Assembly (NCBI RefSeq): GCF_003852525.1 | Contig: NZ_QAJL01000004.1 | Location: forward strand, 748,459 to 812,458 | DNA: 64,000 nt | Reading direction: 5' to 3' | DNA from: Pedobacter sp. KBW06 | GTDB taxonomy: Bacteria > Bacteroidota > Bacteroidia > Sphingobacteriales > Sphingobacteriaceae | Shown: positions 54,301-63,279 of the stretch, piece by piece | Layout of the letters: each line of letters opens with the position of its first letter | How positions within the stretch are numbered: position 1 is the stretch's first letter | The notes under the pieces: generated by a model | Seen by the model: the letters and a program-made list of their open reading frames with translations, nothing else | Told to the model about the DNA's origin: nothing | Database searches by the model: none | Position numbers and translations under genes: made by a program

Positions 54301-54974
54301 CTAAGCTTGGTGGTGCAGTAAGAGGACTGTATTCTATTGATTTCAAGGCTTTAGATGCAATAGGTGTACCTACTTTTGTGAATGAGAATGGTGAGGTGAG
54401 CAATAGCGTTTATGTACAAAGTGCAAACACCGGTTACCTGAAATATGAAGGTTCTGTAGATCCAACGATCACAGGAGGTCTCATGAATAATTTCAGCTAT
54501 AAAGGATTGACTTTAAATATCTTCGTTTCTTATCAGGCAGGAAATAAAATCCGTCTGAACAATGCATTCTCAAGCGGTTATTCAGATGACGATGCCCTGC
54601 CAAGGGAATTCCTTAACAGGTGGACGCTTCCATTGGATCAGAACGCAACAAATGTACCTTCTATTGCCGATTATCTGACCAGAAATGCACTGAATGGCAA
54701 ATACCCTTATACGGCATATAACTATTCGTCGGATCGCGTAGTTGATGGATCTTTTGTACGCTTAAAAACCGTTTCCTTAGCTTATAACCTGCCTTCTAAA
54801 TGGATCAAATCTATCGGAGGCAATAACTTATCACTATCTCTGGTAGGAAATAACCTATGGCTGATCTATGCAGATAAGAAATTAAAAGGACAGGATCCGG
54901 AGTTCTTTACTTCAGGTGGAGTGGCGATGCCGGTTCCGAAACAAATCACACTATCCTTAAAAGTTGGTATTTAA
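51354..54974 (+). CDS. SusC/RagA TonB-dependent outer membrane transporter with STN domain
   Basis: A 1206-residue TonB-linked receptor. After the signal peptide (to about residue 33), an STN domain covers about 40-95 (LEFLLKRLEKQYKVNFVYDA), a signalling module that contacts FecR. A carboxypeptidase-like domain follows (about 120-205, ending NKLNEVVVTGYQ with a TonB box-like VVVTGY), then a plug (VRGATSISGENKPLFVVDGV) and a 22-strand-type barrel ending LSLKVGI. With SusD it should import a large substrate. The substrate is unknown; there are no glycosidase genes. Confidence 0.96.
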   Translation: MIKNFYKRRRGWNGISWLLAMLILLNSSPVFAFREMQLKMETLEFLLKRLEKQYKVNFVYDASEVNKNVSVDVNTEHKSIDQALKQLEPSGIAYYITGRKVILSKLVKTGVVTPKIQQVTVKGTVKLKLGNSSSEAVAGINIQEKGTKNGVSTNGNGEFSINVKEGAVLVFSYIGYKTEEAQVSAGKTSFNIVLEEDQNKLNEVVVTGYQTINKKLFTGSATSIKGTDVKQDGVIDVTRMLEGKVAGVSVQNVSGTFGSAPKIRVRGATSISGENKPLFVVDGVVLEDVVNISNDQLSSGDASTLIGSSLAGINADDIETFNILKDASATALYGARAMNGVVVITTKKGRVGKAVVSYTGNFSTFLKPTYDTYNIMNSADQMSVNSEIARKGGLGISIANNADGGVYTKMWKMIKGYDKTSGQFGLQNTTEAREAYLQQFVGANTDWFDILFKNSLVQEHSVSISSGTETARSYFSSGFYNDNGWSIADKVKRYTMNLRNDYVLSDKVTLGVVATGSLRQQNAPGTLGRTSNVVEGKYTRSFDINPFSYALNTSRALTAYDENGDLDFFPKNFAPFNIIQEQDNNSIRLDLLDMKLQAELGYKIAKDFNFKTLGALRYVKTTREHRVTEYSNMANAYRFAPTNTIRNKNDFLYKDPSHPEDIDKQIVLPQGGFYNRNDDNLINFYVRNQLDWKKEINKKHIISALAGQEIKFTDRKNSFSNGYGYQYDKGGVPFIDYRIIKQTLEGNFNYYGMNELYDRYASFFINGTYSYDGKYVFSATGRYDGSNRLGESAVARWLPTWTTSAAWNADQEEFIKKIPQISYLKIRGGYGLTASMGSATNSSVVLQNGSALRPVLSEVEPRIVISDLENSELTWEKQYEANVGLDLGLFGDRINLSVDYYNRKGFDLISSIRTSGIGGETTKLANYADMNSHGVEITLGGPVLKKGDFNWRTNLTFGFNKNKIVNLKSSPRIYDLIVPEGGPKLGGAVRGLYSIDFKALDAIGVPTFVNENGEVSNSVYVQSANTGYLKYEGSVDPTITGGLMNNFSYKGLTLNIFVSYQAGNKIRLNNAFSSGYSDDDALPREFLNRWTLPLDQNATNVPSIADYLTRNALNGKYPYTAYNYSSDRVVDGSFVRLKTVSLAYNLPSKWIKSIGGNNLSLSLVGNNLWLIYADKKLKGQDPEFFTSGGVAMPVPKQITLSLKVGI

Positions 54975-54995
54975 CCCTTATTAAATCGCATTACA

Positions 54996-56441
54996 ATGAA
55001 AAAATATAATATATATCTTATCCTTTCTGTGATTTTCATTTTCACAGGATGTAAAAAATACCTGGAGCATGTGCCGGATCAGCGTACCACATTAAATACG
55101 CCGGAGAAAGTTTCAGAGTTGCTGGTTACCGCCTATCCAAGGGCAAATTTGTTCCTGCTAAGTGAATCTATGTCTGATAATCCAATAGACAACAGCATTT
55201 CCGGTGCGGCAAATAATATAAATATTGGCGGATATTTCTGGACAGACCCGGAAGATATCTCTCAGGATTCTCCGAATTATTACTGGGGAGCATGCTATTC
55301 TGCCATTGCTGCGGCAAATCAAGCGCTTGATGCTTGTGATAAAGCTAAAAATCCAGAGGCCTACCGCGCTCAAAAAGGAGAAGCACTGGTGGCAAGGGCT
55401 TATGCGCATTTTATGTTGGTGAGTTATTATTCTAAGGCCTACGATCCGGCAACTTCGGGTTCAGATCCTGGAATCCCATATGTGACGGAACCAGAAAAAG
55501 TAGTCCTGAAAAATTACGAACGTAAAACCGTTGCTTACGTTTACGAGCAGATTGAGAAAGACCTTAAAGAAGGTTTACCGATGATTTCTGATGCTTACAC
55601 CGCTCCGGCCTATCACTTTACCAAAAGGGCTGCGCACGCCTTTGCATCCAGATTTTACCTGAATAAGAGAGATTATGACAAGGTAATAAGTGAAGCCAAT
55701 GAGGCCTTTCCTTCCAATGATTTTGTAACTAATGTAAGACCATGGTTTTCTTATGCAAGTTTGGATGCAACTGAAACGAGGATTCAGTTTACTGCGGCAA
55801 CAAACCCTGGAAACTTATTGATCGGCGAAACCGTTTCCAGGATTGCGAATAACTACTACAATACACGTTATTCGATGTCTCAGGTAAAGTTAAACAGCGT
55901 TACAGCACCTCTTGGGGTCTCCTTTTCCAGTTTTAGAAAGTATTCTAACAGCAGTACGTTTTATTATGTGAATAAATTTTATGCGCATTTTGTGCGTACC
56001 ACGATCAATGCGACGACAGGGACTTATTATGCAATGGTACCCTTGCTAACTACCGAAGAAGTATTGATGAACAGGGCTGAGGCTTATGTCATGAAAGGGA
56101 ATTATACCGCTGCTCTCGACGACATGAACAGCCTGATCAGTGTGCGCGTAAACGGCTACAGCCCGGCAACACATAACCTTACTGAAGCTAAAATAAAGAA
56201 CTATTATCTGGCAAGTACTACAGATACACAGCAAGCCTATTTAAAAGCTGTATTGGATATCAAACGTGCAGAATTTGTTCATGAGGGAATCCGTTGGCTG
56301 GACCTTAAACGTTTGAATATTCCTGTAACTCATATTGATCTGGACGGCACTGTAAGAGAGCTGGCAGCAAATGACCCGAGAAGGCTATTCCAATTGCCTC
56401 CTGAAGTAACCTTATCCGGTGTGGCTTTAAACCCACGTTAA
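54996..56441 (+). CDS. SusD/RagB family surface lipoprotein
   Basis: A 481-residue lipoprotein (lipobox FTGC) of the SusD family. The N-terminal KKYLEHVPDQRTT start, tetratricopeptide-like helices (ARAYAHFMLVSYYSKAYDP), and the C-terminal AEFVHEGIRWLDLKRL then RRLFQLPPEV are typical. It acts as the lid of the SusC barrel and binds substrate outside the cell. It is 22 bp after susC and 19 bp before the metallopeptidase. Confidence 0.96.
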   Translation: MKKYNIYLILSVIFIFTGCKKYLEHVPDQRTTLNTPEKVSELLVTAYPRANLFLLSESMSDNPIDNSISGAANNINIGGYFWTDPEDISQDSPNYYWGACYSAIAAANQALDACDKAKNPEAYRAQKGEALVARAYAHFMLVSYYSKAYDPATSGSDPGIPYVTEPEKVVLKNYERKTVAYVYEQIEKDLKEGLPMISDAYTAPAYHFTKRAAHAFASRFYLNKRDYDKVISEANEAFPSNDFVTNVRPWFSYASLDATETRIQFTAATNPGNLLIGETVSRIANNYYNTRYSMSQVKLNSVTAPLGVSFSSFRKYSNSSTFYYVNKFYAHFVRTTINATTGTYYAMVPLLTTEEVLMNRAEAYVMKGNYTAALDDMNSLISVRVNGYSPATHNLTEAKIKNYYLASTTDTQQAYLKAVLDIKRAEFVHEGIRWLDLKRLNIPVTHIDLDGTVRELAANDPRRLFQLPPEVTLSGVALNPR

Positions 56442-56459
56442 TCTATTAACTAATTTGTA

Positions 56460-57857
56460 ATGAAGAAATTAAATATATTATTGACTGCCGGTATGATGTT
56501 AACCGTGTTGTCTTGTAAAAAATCCGAAAATCTGGACCGGAAAATAGTTGGTCTGGGAGGAGATAAATGGAAGCAGGATGTCTTAGATAGCTGGCTTGCC
56601 GATACCTTTACGAAACCCTTTAATATAGAGGTAAAATACCGTTGGGATGGTTCGGAGCAAAGTGATATCTCTAAAACACTGGTTCCACCAAGAGCAGAAA
56701 AAGTTCAGCCGACAATGGAAATTGTAAAGGCAGGATGGATTGATGTGTACACCGCTGAAGCAGGAGCAGATTTTATCAAACAGTTCGCACCAAGACAATA
56801 TTTACTGGTGGGCAGTTTGCAATATAACTCAGGTGGAACAGTTACCCTTGGAGAAGCCGAAGGGGGAAATAAGGTGACCTTGTTTAACATTAATAATTTT
56901 GTAAAAACAGACCGTAATATCATTAAACCTGTATTAAAAACCATTCATCATGAATTTACGCATATTTTAAATCAGACAGTTAGCTATGCAAAGGAGTTTG
57001 AACGGATTACGCCTAGTGGTTATACCGCCGACTGGAACAATACCACGCTTGCAAATGCAAACGCAGCCGGATTTATTACACAGTATGCGCAGGCAGCTCC
57101 TGGAGAAGACTATGCAGAAATGACTTCTGTAATGCTGACTGATGGAAAAGCCGCCTACGATGCGAAAGTGAACAGCATTGTACTGCCGAAGATAGATTCT
57201 ATTCCTGATCCGGCAAATCCACCTTTTATCATTCAACGGGAAATGCCCAATGCAACTGCACAGGCTGCAATCCGTAAAAAGGAACAAAGCGTAATTACTT
57301 ATTTTAAACAGGCTTTTTCTATTGACTTTGCGAGATTGAGAAACCGTACAAATTATGCACTTGCTGAAAATGCACCAACAAACCTGGCTACTTTATTTGG
57401 TAACGGCAGACAATTTACGTCGCTGAACGTTGATCCGGACAAATCCGAGGGAATCTCTGCCAGCTTTATGACTACCTGGACTACTGCAAAAGCGGGAGTT
57501 GCAGCGATATCCAGCACAAGCAGGGTATTGAACAATTTTGTGCTTTTCTTTTACCCTAAGGCAGGAGAATTGGTACTGAGGGTAAATTACACCAGTGGAA
57601 CCACACCTTCATTGGCTCATTTTGTCTATAAAGTGGCCTATGATGCCAACCGCAACATGACCCTGACTTATGTGAGAAGAGACGGCAATGGAACAACGCT
57701 TGCTCCCGGGATCATCGCTTTAACAAATTATTTGACCACGGGTAGCTTTGCGGTAAGCTGGCGTTATGATGCTGATTTCCTGGAATATGGACAATTAACT
57801 AAAACTTCAGATGCCAATTCTTTCTTCTCCGGAAGCTTAGGGGTAACGAAATATTAA
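56460..57857 (+). CDS. SusD-associated zinc metallohydrolase lipoprotein (HExxH)
   Basis: A 465-residue lipoprotein (Cys at residue 19, VLSC). The zinc motif is HHEFTHILNQ (H164, E165, H168); a third ligand could be Glu216 or Glu220 in PGEDYAEM. It matches the family of putative zinc-binding metallopeptidases encoded with TonB/SusD loci. Residues from about 345 on are homologous to the C-terminus of the next gene (both have DGNG-T followed by NY and a final SFFSG/SFFYG). It may cleave a peptide substrate at the cell surface. Confidence 0.88.
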   Translation: MKKLNILLTAGMMLTVLSCKKSENLDRKIVGLGGDKWKQDVLDSWLADTFTKPFNIEVKYRWDGSEQSDISKTLVPPRAEKVQPTMEIVKAGWIDVYTAEAGADFIKQFAPRQYLLVGSLQYNSGGTVTLGEAEGGNKVTLFNINNFVKTDRNIIKPVLKTIHHEFTHILNQTVSYAKEFERITPSGYTADWNNTTLANANAAGFITQYAQAAPGEDYAEMTSVMLTDGKAAYDAKVNSIVLPKIDSIPDPANPPFIIQREMPNATAQAAIRKKEQSVITYFKQAFSIDFARLRNRTNYALAENAPTNLATLFGNGRQFTSLNVDPDKSEGISASFMTTWTTAKAGVAAISSTSRVLNNFVLFFYPKAGELVLRVNYTSGTTPSLAHFVYKVAYDANRNMTLTYVRRDGNGTTLAPGIIALTNYLTTGSFAVSWRYDADFLEYGQLTKTSDANSFFSGSLGVTKY

Positions 57858-57879
57858 TGGCGCATTAAAAAAAACAGAT

Positions 57880-59193
57880 ATGAAAAAATTCTTATTATAC
57901 ATAGTTCTATTGGCTGCAGGATTCATTTCCGGGTGTAAGAAGGACGAAAAACCGATTTTTGAAGATCCTGATACCAGGCTGGCTGCTACACTTTCTGAGC
58001 ATCAGGCAGAACTTATTGCTGCTGAAAACGGTTGGAAAGCGACGATCTACCCCAAGCTTGGGAAAGGCTTTTCCTTTTACATTAAGTTTGATGCAAACGG
58101 AAAGGTAAAAATGCTCTCAGATTTTAATGCTTCCGCTGCGGTAACGCTTCAGGAAAGCACTTACCGCTTAAAAGCACTGCAGTTTCCAACGCTGATATTT
58201 GATACTTACAACTATATCCATTTGCCTTCAGATCCAAATGGCAGTATCAACGGAGGAACCAATGGCAAAGGTCTGACCTCTGATTTTGAATTCGCTTTTA
58301 TTGAGAAAGTTAGTGATACGCTTAAAATGTTGGGAATCGTAAATGGTAACCCAATGTTTATGGTGAAGGCTACTGCTGCAGAAGCAACAGCATTTAATGC
58401 TGGTGGAATTAAAACAATGATGGATGCGAATACTGCTTTCCTGTCGGCAAATAAATTCCCTTACCTGGTTTCCGGAGTCGATATGAAAGTTTCAGTTACA
58501 ATGGATGTCGCATCGAAAAAGCTGACCTTAAGTTATATTGATGAAAAGGGGGCAAGTAAGGTCTCGAGCGCAGCTTTTGCTTTTGTACTGAACGGGATTT
58601 CTTTAAGTGTACCCTTAACTTACGGAACGACAACGATTAGAGACCTGTTTTGGGATACGGATGCGAAGCAGTATTATGTCAATGTGGGTGGAAAGCGTAG
58701 TAATGTGTTGAATGCAACCGTTCCTGTGTTGCCTTTAGCTCCTTTGTTTGGTCCTTTAAAAGACTATTCTCAGATCGAATATAATGTGGCTAATGTAACG
58801 GCTGGTCTGTCTTCGGATTTTAACGATAAACTGGTTGCTGCAAGGGCAGCAATGCCTGGAGGAAGGATCCTGGATAAGGCTACTTTGAAACTGAATATTG
58901 ACAATACAATGTCCCTGACCTATAGCTATCGCAATGCTGCGGGTTCAACATTACTGAGTGTAATGACTTACAGCTTCACTAAGGATGCCAATGGGGTATA
59001 CAGCTTCACTTATCTGACCACAGATGGAAACGGGGCAACAGTAGGGCCTGCACTTACACCAATAACCAATTATTTCAGTAATGCTAAATTTAAACTGGAC
59101 TGGGTGGCAAATCCTGCCTCAGGAGGAGCTTATGGTGGACTGTACAGTACAACGGATAATGCTTCCTTCTTCTATGGAAATCTGATTAAATAA
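57880..59193 (+). CDS. DUF4302 lipoprotein
   Basis: A 437-residue lipoprotein (FISGC at the lipobox) matching DUF4302-type proteins found after SusD and metallohydrolase genes. The N-terminal half is beta-rich (GWKATIYPKLGKGFSFYIKF); the C-terminal region (about 290-437) resembles the end of the upstream metallohydrolase. It has no enzyme motif and may bind substrate. It is the last gene of the operon and is followed by a terminator. Confidence 0.88.
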   Translation: MKKFLLYIVLLAAGFISGCKKDEKPIFEDPDTRLAATLSEHQAELIAAENGWKATIYPKLGKGFSFYIKFDANGKVKMLSDFNASAAVTLQESTYRLKALQFPTLIFDTYNYIHLPSDPNGSINGGTNGKGLTSDFEFAFIEKVSDTLKMLGIVNGNPMFMVKATAAEATAFNAGGIKTMMDANTAFLSANKFPYLVSGVDMKVSVTMDVASKKLTLSYIDEKGASKVSSAAFAFVLNGISLSVPLTYGTTTIRDLFWDTDAKQYYVNVGGKRSNVLNATVPVLPLAPLFGPLKDYSQIEYNVANVTAGLSSDFNDKLVAARAAMPGGRILDKATLKLNIDNTMSLTYSYRNAAGSTLLSVMTYSFTKDANGVYSFTYLTTDGNGATVGPALTPITNYFSNAKFKLDWVANPASGGAYGGLYSTTDNASFFYGNLIK

Positions 59194-59246
59194 TCGTCAG
59201 GTAAGGAAAAGGGTTCTTTTCAAATAAAAAACAAAATAAAAAGTGG

Positions 59247-59277
59247 AAGCTGTCTCGAAATGAGGCAGCTTTTTTTT
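59247..59277 (+). terminator. Terminator of the SusC/D operon
   Basis: AAGCTGTCTC pairs with GAGGCAGCTT (9 pairs with one G-U-type) around a short GAAAT loop, then a run of T. It lies 54 bp after the DUF4302 stop. Confidence 0.9.
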
Positions 59278-59360
59278 ATAGGCTTTAATTTTAGGTTAAC
59301 TTCCGTCAGGGGTGGATCCGGTTCTTGCCGGTGCTTAGCCCACATCAACTACAGGTTCAA

Positions 59361-59438
59361 TCCACACTGAGTCCAGGTTTATGTGAAAAAAGGTGGACTC
59401 ACTGTGGACTTACCGTGGACTTAGGGTGGACTGAGTCC
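59361..59438. repeat. Phased GTGGACT repeats with inverted copy
   Basis: Four copies of GTGGACT start at 59393, 59404, 59415 and 59426, exactly 11 bp apart. Upstream, TCCACACTGAGTCCA (59361-59375) is the near-perfect inverse of TGGACTCACTGTGGA (59394-59408; one C/C mismatch), giving a 15-bp hairpin with an 18-nt loop. ACTGAGTCC occurs twice. The region lies between two convergent genes. Confidence 0.7.
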
Positions 59439-59596
59439 GAAGGCATACCGACTCAGATACGACACCAGATATAGAAGAGTGGTTCCGGTTTAAAAGGAAA
59501 AACGGGAGGGCTCAACTGAAGATTTACACCTCCTGACCGGAAGTGTTTCCGAAAATAATGATTCTTATTAAGATTGATGTTTTCCCTTAATATTTT
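59439..59596. other. Non-coding interval before DUF3820
   Basis: Between the phased repeats and the DUF3820 stop. No gene, tRNA or strong hairpin is identified. Confidence 0.5.
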
Positions 59597-59812
59597 TTAT
59601 TTTCTTTTTAAGGGTTGTAATAAGTATTCCAGGCCATTTAATTTGATCTCATATAAAGTTGCAAGCATTTCCCCAAGCTTTCCGGGAGGGAAGCCTTTAT
59701 TATGAAACCAGATGAGATATGATTCCGGAAGGTCACACACGATTCTGCCTTTATACTTACCAAAAGGCATTTGCATAGTGACCAGGTCATTTAATATTTG
59801 AGGATTCATCAT
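59597..59812 (-). CDS. DUF3820 family small protein
   Basis: A 71-residue protein with MPFGKYKGRIVCDLPESYLIWF, the hallmark of DUF3820 (a small family related to putative quorum-sensing-regulated factors), possibly with a nucleic-acid-associated role. A second Met at codon 2 is also possible. It begins 11 bp after the mfd stop, so it is likely cotranscribed with mfd. Confidence 0.85.
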   Translation of the reverse strand: MMNPQILNDLVTMQMPFGKYKGRIVCDLPESYLIWFHNKGFPPGKLGEMLATLYEIKLNGLEYLLQPLKRK

Positions 59813-59823
59813 CTTTAATTGTT

Positions 59824-62800
59824 TTATTTGGCAACCATACCCAGCATCTCCACAGCTTCATCTACAGTATTCAGGTTTTCAAAAGCAATGCGTAAAGAGT
59901 TTTTTACCTCTTTCAGGTTGCAGATGCGGGGATGCATTTGTGCAAAGTGCAAAATTTGATTGAACATCGTTGAATCAAAAAATGCGGATTGTTTATCTGC
60001 GATAAAGTAACCCCTCAATACCCCTTTTTTGAAGCTCAGTTTTTCGAAAGCTAATTTTTTGGCAACCCATTGTAAACGCAGGACGTTGAGCATGGTCTTT
60101 ACAGGTTTGGGAACAGGGCCGAAGCGGTCCTTCAACGCACTTTCGAAGGTTTTCAACTGTTCTTCATTTTCCAGCTTGGAAAGTTCTGTATAGAGATTGT
60201 ACCGCTCAGTAATGTTCGTCACATAATCATCCGGTATAAACAATTCAAGATCGGTGTCTACCTGTGTGAAAGTGACAAAAGGTCGGCTCGGTTCATTTTT
60301 GAATAAATCCTTGAATTCATCTTCTTTCAGCTCCTGAATGGCTTCGTCCAGAATTTTATGATACATCTCGAAGCCTATTTCGGCAATGAAGCCACTTTGC
60401 TCGGCTCCTAAGAGGTTTCCACTCCCCCGGATGTCTAAATCCCTCATCGCGATGTTAAAGCCGCTCCCAAGGTCTGAAAACTCTTCTATCGCACTAAGCC
60501 TTTTTCTGGCTTCGGAAGTCAGGGTGGATAGCGGAGGGCTCAACAGGTAGCAGAAAGCCTTTTTGTTGGAGCGTCCTACCCTGCCACGCATCTGGTGCAG
60601 GTCACTCAGTCCAAACATATGGGCGTGGTTGATGATGATGGTATTGGCATTGGGAATGTCCAGTCCTGCCTCAATAATGGTGGTGGCAACAAGAACATCT
60701 TTTTCTCCATTGATAAAGTCCAGCATGACATCTTCGAGCGCATCTCCATCAAGCTGGCCGTGGGCAATGCCAATGCGTGCTTTGGGAACTAACCGTTGTA
60801 TCAGTCCGCCGAGCTGCGGCAAATCATTTACCCGGTTATGGATAAAAAATACCTGTCCACCCCTATCCAGCTCAAATTGTACCGCTTCCTGGATCAGTTT
60901 GTCATTAAAAACATGAAGTTCGGTATTTACTGCCTGCCTGTTTGGTGGTGGAGTGCTCATGATGGAAAGGTCCCTTGCCCCCATCAGGGAGAAGTGTAAC
61001 GTTCTTGGAATTGGGGTTGCTGTTAAGGTCAGTGTATCGACATTTGCCCTCAATACCCTCAGTTTTTCTTTCGAGGTTACACCAAATTTTTGTTCCTCAT
61101 CAATGATCATGATCCCAAGGTCCTTAAACTTGACATCTTTGCTCAGGAGGCGATGGGTACCGATGATAATGTCAACTTTTCCTTCCGCAAGCAAAGCAAG
61201 CGTATCTTTGATCTGTTTGTTGGTCTTGAACCTGTTGATGTAATCGACATTGCATGGAAACTCTTTTAAACGGCCTGAAAAGGTCTTAAAGTGTTGTAAG
61301 GCAAGGATGGTAGTGGGAACAAGAATCGCCGCTTGTTTTCCATTGGCAACGGCTTTAAATGCAGCCCGGATGGCAATCTCCGTTTTTCCAAACCCAACAT
61401 CTCCGCAAACGAGCCTGTCCATTGGATGGGGTGCTTCCATGTCTCTTTTAACATCCATGGTTGCTTTTTCCTGATCCGGTGTATCTTCATAAATGAAAGA
61501 GGCCTCCAGTTCTGTTTCCAGGTAACCATCCGGATCAAATGCAGTTCCTACCTGGGTTTTCCGTAAAGCATAAAGCTTAATCAGGTCCCGGGCGATATCT
61601 TTAACTTTTTTTTTAGTAGTCTTCTTTAGCTTATCCCAGGCCTCAGTGCCCAGTTTATTCATTTTGGGTGGAGTTCCCTCCTTTCCGCTATATTTTGCAA
61701 TGCGGTTTAGGGAATTGATATTTACATATAAAAGGTCATTATCTGCATATACCAGACGGATCATTTCCTGAGTTTTGCCATTCACTTCCACCTTTTCCAG
61801 ACCGGCATACTTGCCGATTCCATGATCAATATGGGTGACAAAATCTCCTGGTTTAAGGTCTCTTAATTCTTTTAAGGTAATGGCCTGGCTTCGCTGATAG
61901 CCCCTTTTCAGTTTGTACTTATAAAAACGGTCGAAAATCTGATGGTCCGTATAAAAAGCCACCTGCTGCTGCGCATCCAGAAAACCTTCTCTCAGCGGGA
62001 TGTTGACCGGAGTAAATTTTGCTGTTTTATCAATGTCCTCTAAAATGGCATATAGTCGCTCGGTTTGTTTTGCTGAGGAGCTAAAAATATAATTGTGGAT
62101 GCCCTGTTTCTCATTCTCCTTTAAGTTGTGAATGAGAAGGCTGAAATCTTTGTTAAATGAAGGCTGAGGCTTGGTTTCGAAAGAAAAAACATGATCTGTT
62201 TTATAGAAAAACTGTTTTCCGAATTCTATAAGCGCAAAATCATGGACCATGTCTGCCAGCATTTTCTCATCCGTGAAGGCAAATTTAGGGTCTATCCAGT
62301 CTTGGTTTTCCTGTTTTTCTTTTGCAGGAAGTGCCCTCCAGAGCTCTACGGCTTTTTTATAACCGGCTTTAACAATGTCGAAGCAGGATTCTACATCTTT
62401 AAACCAAAGCTGGGTATCCTTTTCGATATAATCTAACAGATTGATATTGCTTTCTGTCAGGTATTTTGATTGCACATTCGGGATGATGGTCAGATTTTTT
62501 ACATCTTCAACAGAAAGCTGGCTTTCAATTTCGAAGGTGCGGATACTTTCTACAATATCTCCGAAAAACTCGATCCGGTATGGCAGGTCGTGGGAGAAAG
62601 AGAAAATATCGACGATTCCTCCCCTGATAGAAAACTGACCAGGTTCGTAGACAAACTCCGTTCGTTCAAAGGCATAGTCGATCAGGAATTCATTGATAAA
62701 ATCAATTCCCAGTTTTGCATTAATGCCAATTTCCAGGGTGTTTTTTTCCAACATGCTCCTGTTGATGACCTTCTCTGCCAGGGCCTCAGGATAGGTGACC

Positions 62801-63165
62801 ACAATCTTTCCGTATTCTGAATTGTGATTCAGCTCATTCAGTACTTCGGCTCTTGCAAGAACATTAGCCGTATCTACCTGTGTAAATTCAAAGGCTTTCC
62901 GGAAGGAAGAAGGGAAAAGTAAAACTTCTTTATCGAGCATACTCTCCAGGTCGGCCATGAAATAAGAGGCCTCTTCCCGATCCGGGAGAATAAACAATTG
63001 AGGTTTGTGTAACAGGAAATAAGTAGCTATGGCAATTGTTGCATCAGCAGAACCAACTAAACCTTTTAGCTGAAGTTTGTTACCTTTGCCCGCATTAAGG
63101 GCTTTTGCTAATGCGACAATGCGCTCATCTGTTTTGTAGTTGTTAATCAGGTCGCGGATGTTCAC
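59824..63165 (-). CDS. mfd: Transcription-repair coupling factor Mfd
   Basis: A 1113-residue DNA translocase that removes stalled RNA polymerase and recruits UvrA. The UvrB-like N-terminal region, the RNAP-interaction domain (LRDLKPGDFVTHIDHGIGKYAG) near residue 440, and helicase motifs are seen: CGDVGFGKTEIAIRAAF (Walker A), IMIIDEEQKFGV (DEEQ), TLTATPIPRTL and QMRGRVGRSN. The C-terminal D7 domain completes it. Length is near E. coli's 1148. A -7 box 5 bp upstream of the ATG suggests a leaderless transcript. Confidence 0.97.
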   Translation of the reverse strand: MNIRDLINNYKTDERIVALAKALNAGKGNKLQLKGLVGSADATIAIATYFLLHKPQLFILPDREEASYFMADLESMLDKEVLLFPSSFRKAFEFTQVDTANVLARAEVLNELNHNSEYGKIVVTYPEALAEKVINRSMLEKNTLEIGINAKLGIDFINEFLIDYAFERTEFVYEPGQFSIRGGIVDIFSFSHDLPYRIEFFGDIVESIRTFEIESQLSVEDVKNLTIIPNVQSKYLTESNINLLDYIEKDTQLWFKDVESCFDIVKAGYKKAVELWRALPAKEKQENQDWIDPKFAFTDEKMLADMVHDFALIEFGKQFFYKTDHVFSFETKPQPSFNKDFSLLIHNLKENEKQGIHNYIFSSSAKQTERLYAILEDIDKTAKFTPVNIPLREGFLDAQQQVAFYTDHQIFDRFYKYKLKRGYQRSQAITLKELRDLKPGDFVTHIDHGIGKYAGLEKVEVNGKTQEMIRLVYADNDLLYVNINSLNRIAKYSGKEGTPPKMNKLGTEAWDKLKKTTKKKVKDIARDLIKLYALRKTQVGTAFDPDGYLETELEASFIYEDTPDQEKATMDVKRDMEAPHPMDRLVCGDVGFGKTEIAIRAAFKAVANGKQAAILVPTTILALQHFKTFSGRLKEFPCNVDYINRFKTNKQIKDTLALLAEGKVDIIIGTHRLLSKDVKFKDLGIMIIDEEQKFGVTSKEKLRVLRANVDTLTLTATPIPRTLHFSLMGARDLSIMSTPPPNRQAVNTELHVFNDKLIQEAVQFELDRGGQVFFIHNRVNDLPQLGGLIQRLVPKARIGIAHGQLDGDALEDVMLDFINGEKDVLVATTIIEAGLDIPNANTIIINHAHMFGLSDLHQMRGRVGRSNKKAFCYLLSPPLSTLTSEARKRLSAIEEFSDLGSGFNIAMRDLDIRGSGNLLGAEQSGFIAEIGFEMYHKILDEAIQELKEDEFKDLFKNEPSRPFVTFTQVDTDLELFIPDDYVTNITERYNLYTELSKLENEEQLKTFESALKDRFGPVPKPVKTMLNVLRLQWVAKKLAFEKLSFKKGVLRGYFIADKQSAFFDSTMFNQILHFAQMHPRICNLKEVKNSLRIAFENLNTVDEAVEMLGMVAK

Positions 63166-63169
63166 TATG

Positions 63170-63177
63170 CAAAGGTA
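63170..63177 (-). promoter_or_regulatory. -7 promoter element of mfd
   Basis: The minus strand reads TACCTTTG, an exact TAnnTTTG match, and ends 5 bp before the mfd ATG. A TTTG at 63206-63203 is a possible -33 box, but the 25-bp spacer is longer than usual. Confidence 0.55.
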
Positions 63178-63279
63178 AGATTTATGATGAGCATAAATGT
63201 AACAAAGTACCTATTAATCAATCTAAAATAAAAAAGGATATTGGAACCGCGGTGGTTCAGGATAGAACAAAGCCTATAG

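Noticed and set aside
59354..59366. GGTTCAATCC resembles a tRNA T-arm loop
   Set aside because: The flanking 5-bp stem does not pair (ACAGG versus CACAC), and no acceptor or anticodon stem is seen around it.
59393..59432. GTGGACT repeats as a CRISPR array
   Set aside because: Repeats are 7 bp with 4-bp spacers and no cas genes are present; far too short.
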